A stretch of DNA of 64,000 nucleotides from the NCBI GenBank assembly GCA_002420145.1, contig DIHL01000041.1, positions 1 through 64,000 of the forward strand, written 5' to 3'. The notes under the pieces were generated by a model. That model did no database searches. It was given only the letters and a program-made list of their open reading frames with translations, and had not been told where the DNA came from. This stretch comes from Bacteroidetes bacterium UBA5697 (GTDB lineage Bacteria > Bacteroidota > Bacteroidia > B-17B0 > Aurantibacillaceae). Positions 59,269 to 64,000 of the stretch are shown here, piece after piece. The stretch's first letter is position 1, and each line of letters begins with the position of its first letter. The position numbers and the translations under genes were made by a program.

Positions 59269-61419
59269 ATGAAGACATTATATAAAATAGTAACATTAAT
59301 TCTTTTCACTTCCTCTTTGGCATTAGCCCAAAATGTGGAATTCGAAAAATCTAATTTCCCAGACAAAAAGGATTTATTAAAAGAGGCTAAGAAAAACTTA
59401 GAGGAAGGTAAAGATGCGTTTGAATTAGGCAAAAAGGAATATGATTTCGTATTGGAAGGTTATGTGGAGAAAAACAAGTACTATCCAGTAAGTCGTAAAG
59501 ATTATCAACGTGCTGGTGATATTTATTTTAAACAAGCGCAACCATTTTTAATGAAAGCACAAGAGTTTAATCCTAATAATGCCGAATTAAATTATATGCT
59601 AGGAGTTATAAATTTTAATTTAAATCCTCAATCAGATGCAGCTAGTAAATATTTAGAAAAAGCAGTTACTCTTAATGGTAAAATTCCATTAGATGTCACT
59701 TATTTTTTAGGATGGGCTTTACAGTTTCAATTAAAGTGGGATGATGCTATTAAGTACTATCAGGTGTATTTAAATACATTAAGTTCGGATGCTAAAGGAA
59801 ATGCTTTAGCAATTGAAGACGTTAATAAAAAAATGGGAGAGTGCAGAGTAGGGAAGAGAGAAGTAGCTAATCCACAAAGAATTTTTGTAGATAATTTAGG
59901 CCCTAACATTAATACATCTTATCCTGAATATTCAGCTTTTATCTCTGCAGATGAATCCATGATGGTATTAACGGCTCGTAGAGAAAATTCAACAGGCGGC
60001 AAATTAGATGAAGGAGATAGTTGGCCATTTGAAGATTTATATCAATCTTTTAAAGTAAATGGTAAATGGACTCCAGTTCAAAATTTTGGACCTTTAGTTA
60101 ATAGTCCAGAGCATGACGCTACTTCAGGCTTATCAAGTGATGGAACAACTATGTTTATTTTTAAATATAAAGAAAAAGATGGTGGAGATATTTATGTCAG
60201 TAATTTGACAGGTAATACTTGGAGTAAGCCAGAGCATTTAAATAAAAACATTAACTCAAAAGCTCATGAATCATCGGTGAGTTTATCGTATGATTCTAAA
60301 AGATTGTATTTTATTAGTGATAGAGAAGCAGGTTTAGGAGCGGGTGATATTTATTATTCTGATAAAGATGTTAAGGGAGATTGGGGTCCAGCTGTTAATA
60401 TAGGGCCGTCTTTGAATACAAAATATGGTGAAGAGGGTGTGTTTATTCATCCAGATGGAAAAACTATTTACTTTAGTTCTAAGGCTCATAGCACCATGGG
60501 AGGTTATGATATCTTTAAATCAACATTTGAAAATGGAAAATGGGGAGAGCCTGTAAATATGGGATACCCAATTAATGGACCAGATGATGATGTGTTTTTT
60601 GTAATTAGTGGAAGTGGTAATCACGGATATTTTGCTTCATCAAAACAAGGTGGTTATGGAGATAAAGATATTTATAGAATAACATTCTTAGGGCCAGAAA
60701 AACCGCCAGTGGTAATGAATGAAGATAATTTATTAGCAAGCGTAGCGGCGCCTGTTAGTGAGTTTAAAGCCGAAAAAATTGTGAGCAACGGACCAAAAAT
60801 GACCATTTTAAAAGGTGTTGTTTCAGATGCTAAAACGTATAAATTGTTAGAAGCAGCTATTGAATTAATTGATAACTCATTAAACGAAGTGATTGCTACA
60901 TTTAAATCAAATAGTACAACTGGTAAGTATTTAGTGTCTTTACCTTCTGGTAAAAACTACGGTATTGCCGTGAAGAAAGATGGCTACTTATTTCATTCTG
61001 AAAATTTTGATTTAAAAGCTTCTGAAGAATTTCAGGAGGTTGAAAAAAATATTGCATTGAAGGCTATAGAAGTGGGACAGTCCATTGTTTTGAAAAACAT
61101 TTTCTTTGATTTTGATAAAGCAACTATTCGACCAGAATCGGCTAATGAGTTAGATCGATTAATTAAATTATTAATCGATAACCCTACTTTGAAAATTGAA
61201 TTAGGTAGTCACACAGATAGCAAAGGAAGTGATGAGTATAATCAAAAATTATCTCAATCTCGTTCTCAATCTGTTGTTAATTATTTAATTGGAAAAGGAA
61301 TTTCTACAGATAGATTAGTGGCTAAAGGTTACGGTGAAACAATGCCAGTAGCTACTAATGATACAGAAGCTGGAAGACAGGAAAATAGAAGAACAGATTT
61401 TAAAATTCTGAGTAAGTAA
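59269..61419 (+). CDS. PorE-like OmpA-family protein
   Basis: 716 residues with a signal peptide (MKTLYKIVTLILFTSSLALAQ). Domain order: TPR-like helices (about 35-190), PD40/WD40-like propeller blades (about 205-480: YPEYSAFISADESMMVLTAR, GEEGVFIHPDGKTIYFSSK), a carboxypeptidase-regulatory-like domain (about 510-595), and an OmpA peptidoglycan-binding domain (about 600-716: FFDFDKATIRPESANELDRL, GSHTDSKGSDEYNQKLS, RVAKGYGE-type ending). This matches PorE of the type IX secretion system. PorE is lipid-anchored in Porphyromonas, but here no lipobox Cys follows the signal. Confidence 0.88.
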   Translation: MKTLYKIVTLILFTSSLALAQNVEFEKSNFPDKKDLLKEAKKNLEEGKDAFELGKKEYDFVLEGYVEKNKYYPVSRKDYQRAGDIYFKQAQPFLMKAQEFNPNNAELNYMLGVINFNLNPQSDAASKYLEKAVTLNGKIPLDVTYFLGWALQFQLKWDDAIKYYQVYLNTLSSDAKGNALAIEDVNKKMGECRVGKREVANPQRIFVDNLGPNINTSYPEYSAFISADESMMVLTARRENSTGGKLDEGDSWPFEDLYQSFKVNGKWTPVQNFGPLVNSPEHDATSGLSSDGTTMFIFKYKEKDGGDIYVSNLTGNTWSKPEHLNKNINSKAHESSVSLSYDSKRLYFISDREAGLGAGDIYYSDKDVKGDWGPAVNIGPSLNTKYGEEGVFIHPDGKTIYFSSKAHSTMGGYDIFKSTFENGKWGEPVNMGYPINGPDDDVFFVISGSGNHGYFASSKQGGYGDKDIYRITFLGPEKPPVVMNEDNLLASVAAPVSEFKAEKIVSNGPKMTILKGVVSDAKTYKLLEAAIELIDNSLNEVIATFKSNSTTGKYLVSLPSGKNYGIAVKKDGYLFHSENFDLKASEEFQEVEKNIALKAIEVGQSIVLKNIFFDFDKATIRPESANELDRLIKLLIDNPTLKIELGSHTDSKGSDEYNQKLSQSRSQSVVNYLIGKGISTDRLVAKGYGETMPVATNDTEAGRQENRRTDFKILSK

Positions 61420-61557
61420 GTATTTCAGATGATACTTATGCTATAAATTACATAGAGGAATTTTAATTTCTTTACCTGAGAAAGTAATTGCTTTTTAACG
61501 ATGGTAAAAATAAATCAGACTTTATGAGATTGCAGAAGCAATTATTAGCGATTAAAA

Positions 61558-63444
61558 CTAATTAATAACCAACTTCTTCACTTGATTTTTAATGCCATCA
61601 TAAAAACGAATCATATAAATACCTTTTGCTAATTCACCAGTATTAATCTTTTTTATCTGGTTATCTTCCGTTAAATCTTTAATTGTAGTTGTAGTAATTA
61701 GCTTTCCAGTGATATCGTAAATGTTTAATTCTACAGAGTTTGTGTGATTTTTGCCAAATAAAACATATACAGGTTCGCTAGTACCAGCAGGGTTAGGATA
61801 AATAGTGTATAATATTTCGTTTTCTGAAGTTATAGATATAATTTTTGAATACGTATAGCTTTCATCAAAATCAGTTTGCTTTAATCTATAGTAATTAATT
61901 GTAGGATAAGGTTTGGTATCATAAAGAGAATAGTTTTTTGTTGACAGAGAATTTCCTGCGCCATCTACTTTACCTATGCTGTTAAAATGAATTCCATCAG
62001 CACTTCTCTCAACTGTAAAATAATCATTGTCAGTTTCTGTTGCTGTTGACCAAGTTAATTTTATTTTATTGTATTCTGCCGTTCCCTCAAAGCTTATTAA
62101 TTCTATTGGAAGTGGAGTTGGAGAGTTTGGAATAATACCTCCATTATTTGGTCCGCCACCAGGTCCAGCAGATACCAATCCACCAGAATTATCAGTGCCA
62201 GGATTTCCATTTGTAGTCGTTGAAGTTACATTAACGGTTGGCTGACTAGCAGGGTATAATAATGCGCCTTGCCCACCGCCACCGCCACCGGCATGTGCTC
62301 CAGCGTTTGTAACGTTCCCACCATTTCCACCATTAGCGTTAACTGATAAAGGACAAGTTGCGCTAGCAGAAAATGTATTGACTTGTAATAGGATGCTTCC
62401 AGCAGCTCCACCGCCACCAGCACCATCGTTTCCTACGTTTGCAGAGGTTAAACCATTAGCGCTTATTCTGATTGATGAAGCGCATAAAGTATTAGTAACA
62501 AGTGTATTTGCTTTTATAATAATAATTCCTCCTCCGTTGCCGCCAGCAGAACCAACAGTGTTATTTTGTTGACCGCCGCCGCCGCCGCCGCCCATAAATA
62601 TTCGAGAACCTGATATATAAGAAGATAGTGCAACGCCTCCTAAACCTCCTGCGGGAAATGCAGCGCAGTTATTATATCCATTTCCACCTTGTCCGCCAGT
62701 AGAGTAGTTGCTTCCACCGCCACCGCCAGCATTATGGTCGCCACCACCACCACCGCCAGATAATATTTTAGCTCTGCCTTTATTAAAGTTTGCATTTAAA
62801 TTTTTGTAAATACCTTCCCCTTTTCCGCCATAGTTTGCATTATTTGAAATATAATTAGTTGAATTTCCCGCAACACAAACTGGACCGCCATTATCATTTG
62901 AACGAACGCCTCCTAAAAAGCCAATCCCATCTGCGATGACACTATGATTTAATGTTAATGTGTTTGAGGTTTCAAAAGCAATAACCCCGCCCACATTACC
63001 GTTCCAAGCTAAGCCAGTAATATTTGCTGTAGTGGTATAATTAGCGCCCATATCTCTAAAAGTGATAATTTGTACTGATGAATTTGCTCCAGTATTAAAA
63101 GAAGTTGATAAAGCATTTGCCAATGTGATACTATTTGGTGTACCTGTTGCTGGAAGTCTTGATGCAATAATTCCTATTTCATATTTTCCTGCGTTTTGAA
63201 TGTTGGAAACGTCACCAAAAGTGGAGGCATTGGTTGTATTTGTGCCAATGGCATCATCTTGCATTTGCATAATAATTACTTTGGCACCAACTGTAAATGT
63301 ATGGCTCGCCTCATTTACATTATTAACAATAAGAGTTGTTTGAGCTCCGTCAATACTAGCAACCTTTGCATAAGCATTTACAATTTGAGCTTCAGACGCA
63401 AAACATAAAAATGAAAGAATAAATAGAAGTAAAGGTTTATTCAT
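61558..63444 (-). CDS. Gly-rich T9SS sorting-domain protein
   Basis: 628 residues, signal peptide MNKPLLLFILSFLCFASEAQ. A beta-rich N-terminal domain (25-200) is followed by a Gly-rich region (about 200-430) with runs of Gly such as GGGGGGDHNAGGGGGSNYST. A fibronectin-like segment (LISFEGTAEYNKIKLTWSTA) and a C-terminal sorting domain (IYPNPAGTSEPVYVLFG, NIYDITGKLITT, GIYMIRFYDG) close it. It should pass through the T9SS to the surface. The Gly-rich part may be an adhesive or structural domain. Confidence 0.88.
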   Translation of the reverse strand: MNKPLLLFILSFLCFASEAQIVNAYAKVASIDGAQTTLIVNNVNEASHTFTVGAKVIIMQMQDDAIGTNTTNASTFGDVSNIQNAGKYEIGIIASRLPATGTPNSITLANALSTSFNTGANSSVQIITFRDMGANYTTTANITGLAWNGNVGGVIAFETSNTLTLNHSVIADGIGFLGGVRSNDNGGPVCVAGNSTNYISNNANYGGKGEGIYKNLNANFNKGRAKILSGGGGGGDHNAGGGGGSNYSTGGQGGNGYNNCAAFPAGGLGGVALSSYISGSRIFMGGGGGGGQQNNTVGSAGGNGGGIIIIKANTLVTNTLCASSIRISANGLTSANVGNDGAGGGGAAGSILLQVNTFSASATCPLSVNANGGNGGNVTNAGAHAGGGGGGQGALLYPASQPTVNVTSTTTNGNPGTDNSGGLVSAGPGGGPNNGGIIPNSPTPLPIELISFEGTAEYNKIKLTWSTATETDNDYFTVERSADGIHFNSIGKVDGAGNSLSTKNYSLYDTKPYPTINYYRLKQTDFDESYTYSKIISITSENEILYTIYPNPAGTSEPVYVLFGKNHTNSVELNIYDITGKLITTTTIKDLTEDNQIKKINTGELAKGIYMIRFYDGIKNQVKKLVIN

Positions 63445-63610
63445 AATCGGTTTGAGTTAATTATAAACTGTGTAAGTAAAGATATAACAATTACTCAAAC
63501 TATACGTTAATAACTCTAAAATGTTTCAGTTTACGGTGATTTTATCCTTTACTTTACCATGAAATTCATATTAAATTAACTATATTCGTATTTCATTTTT
63601 TATATATATT

Positions 63611-64000
63611 ATGAGCGCAGAACAACCTAAAGCAAAGAAAAGTTTATTTAAAAGAATTTTAAAATGGAGCGGAATTTCATTTTTATTACTTTTAGTTTTA
63701 ATAATAATAGCTCCTTTTATTTTTAAGGATAAAATCGTTCAAATTGTAAAAGACGAGGCTAATAAAAGTTTAAATGCCAAAGTCGATTTTGGAGATTTTG
63801 ATTTAACCTTATTTAGTTCATTTCCAGATTTTAGATTTAAAATTCAAAATGTGAGTGTTATCAATGTTGAACCATTTAAAGGAGATACTTTAGCATTTAT
63901 CAAAGAACTATCTTTTGATTTAAATATTAAAAGTGTGATTAGTGGAGATCAATATCAGGTAAATTCATTAGTGATTGATGAACCAAAAATTAATGGTATT
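63611..64000 (+). CDS. AsmA-family protein, 5' part only
   Basis: 130 codons are in the window; the gene continues past the right edge. MSAEQPKAKKSLFKRILKWS is a short cytoplasmic leader, followed by a membrane helix (ISFLLLLVLIIIAPFIF) and the AsmA-type start VDFGDFDLTLFSSFPDFRFK. It is a paralogue of the gene at 11409 and shows what its N-terminus should look like. Likely an inner-membrane anchored periplasmic lipid-transfer protein. Confidence 0.88.
   Translation, partial: MSAEQPKAKKSLFKRILKWSGISFLLLLVLIIIAPFIFKDKIVQIVKDEANKSLNAKVDFGDFDLTLFSSFPDFRFKIQNVSVINVEPFKGDTLAFIKELSFDLNIKSVISGDQYQVNSLVIDEPKINGI

Noticed and set aside
62027..62572. Plus-strand ORFs opposite the Gly-rich gene
   Set aside because: Pro/Ala-rich translations are shadows of the Gly codons of the real minus-strand gene.

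Overview
The window looks like a chromosomal segment of a Bacteroidota bacterium, most likely Flavobacteriales-like. The evidence is a very A+T-rich base composition, promoter-like TANNTTTG/TANNTTTA boxes instead of Shine-Dalgarno-led starts, two secreted proteins with C-terminal type IX secretion sorting domains, a PorE-like OmpA protein, DUF5606, and short palindromic repeats of the kind scattered through Bacteroidota genomes. No rRNA, tRNA, prophage, IS transposase or CRISPR array was found. Almost all of the sequence is coding; the last gene runs off the right edge.

Layout. 0.1-6.9 kb: lysS with two envelope proteins, then on the minus strand a YD-like repeat protein, a DUF255 thioredoxin-fold protein and a metallo-beta-lactamase-fold hydrolase. 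7-14 kb: a very large TolB-like surface protein, a half-size TauE/SafE permease, a UPF0316 membrane protein and an AsmA-like protein that lacks an ATG start. 14-19 kb: a cyanophycin module (isoaspartyl peptidase, cyanophycinase, cyanophycin synthetase). 19-21.4 kb: a lipoprotein gene split by an in-frame TAG, an M3 oligoendopeptidase and REP-like palindromes. 21.4-26.3 kb: DUF5606 and the class I ribonucleotide reductase genes nrdB and nrdA, whose 282-bp spacer has strong RNA-structure potential. 26.4-27.6 kb: an XRE regulator divergent from an HsdR-N-like nuclease-fold protein, with a palindromic operator between them.

27.7-39.3 kb: a mosaic of zinc-ribbon, T9SS cargo, HisKA_2-type kinase, methyltransferase, PepD dipeptidase, hotdog-fold and COQ7-like genes, ending with a secreted coiled-coil protein made of two repeats. 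39.4-46.2 kb: two radical SAM proteins, a GxxExxY gene inside an inverted-repeat element with an ORF-less companion, a pentapeptide-repeat protein and a run of three secreted proteins (YciI-like, ChaN-like, thioredoxin). 46.2-51.4 kb: a tight six-gene minus-strand operon (yicC, small membrane protein, UbiA prenyltransferase, SanA-like, SdiA-regulated-like, GNAT-like). 51.5-54.1 kb: ribD, an EamA transporter and a YigZ/IMPACT protein. 54.1-64 kb: a secreted protein of five 16-residue repeats, a class III aminotransferase, dacB, trmN6, a TPR protein, the PorE-like protein, a Gly-rich T9SS cargo and the start of a second AsmA-like gene.

How the genes fit together. The cyanophycin triad can store and recover nitrogen and arginine: CphA polymerises Asp and Arg, CphB cuts the polymer to beta-Asp-Arg, and the isoaspartyl peptidase frees the amino acids. 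NrdAB supplies dNTPs. The PorE-like protein and the two T9SS cargos point to an active type IX secretion system encoded elsewhere. The least explained items are the GxxExxY inverted-repeat element, the nrdB-nrdA spacer RNA, the stop-interrupted lipoprotein, the missing ATG of the AsmA-like gene and the methyltransferase/COQ7-like pair.
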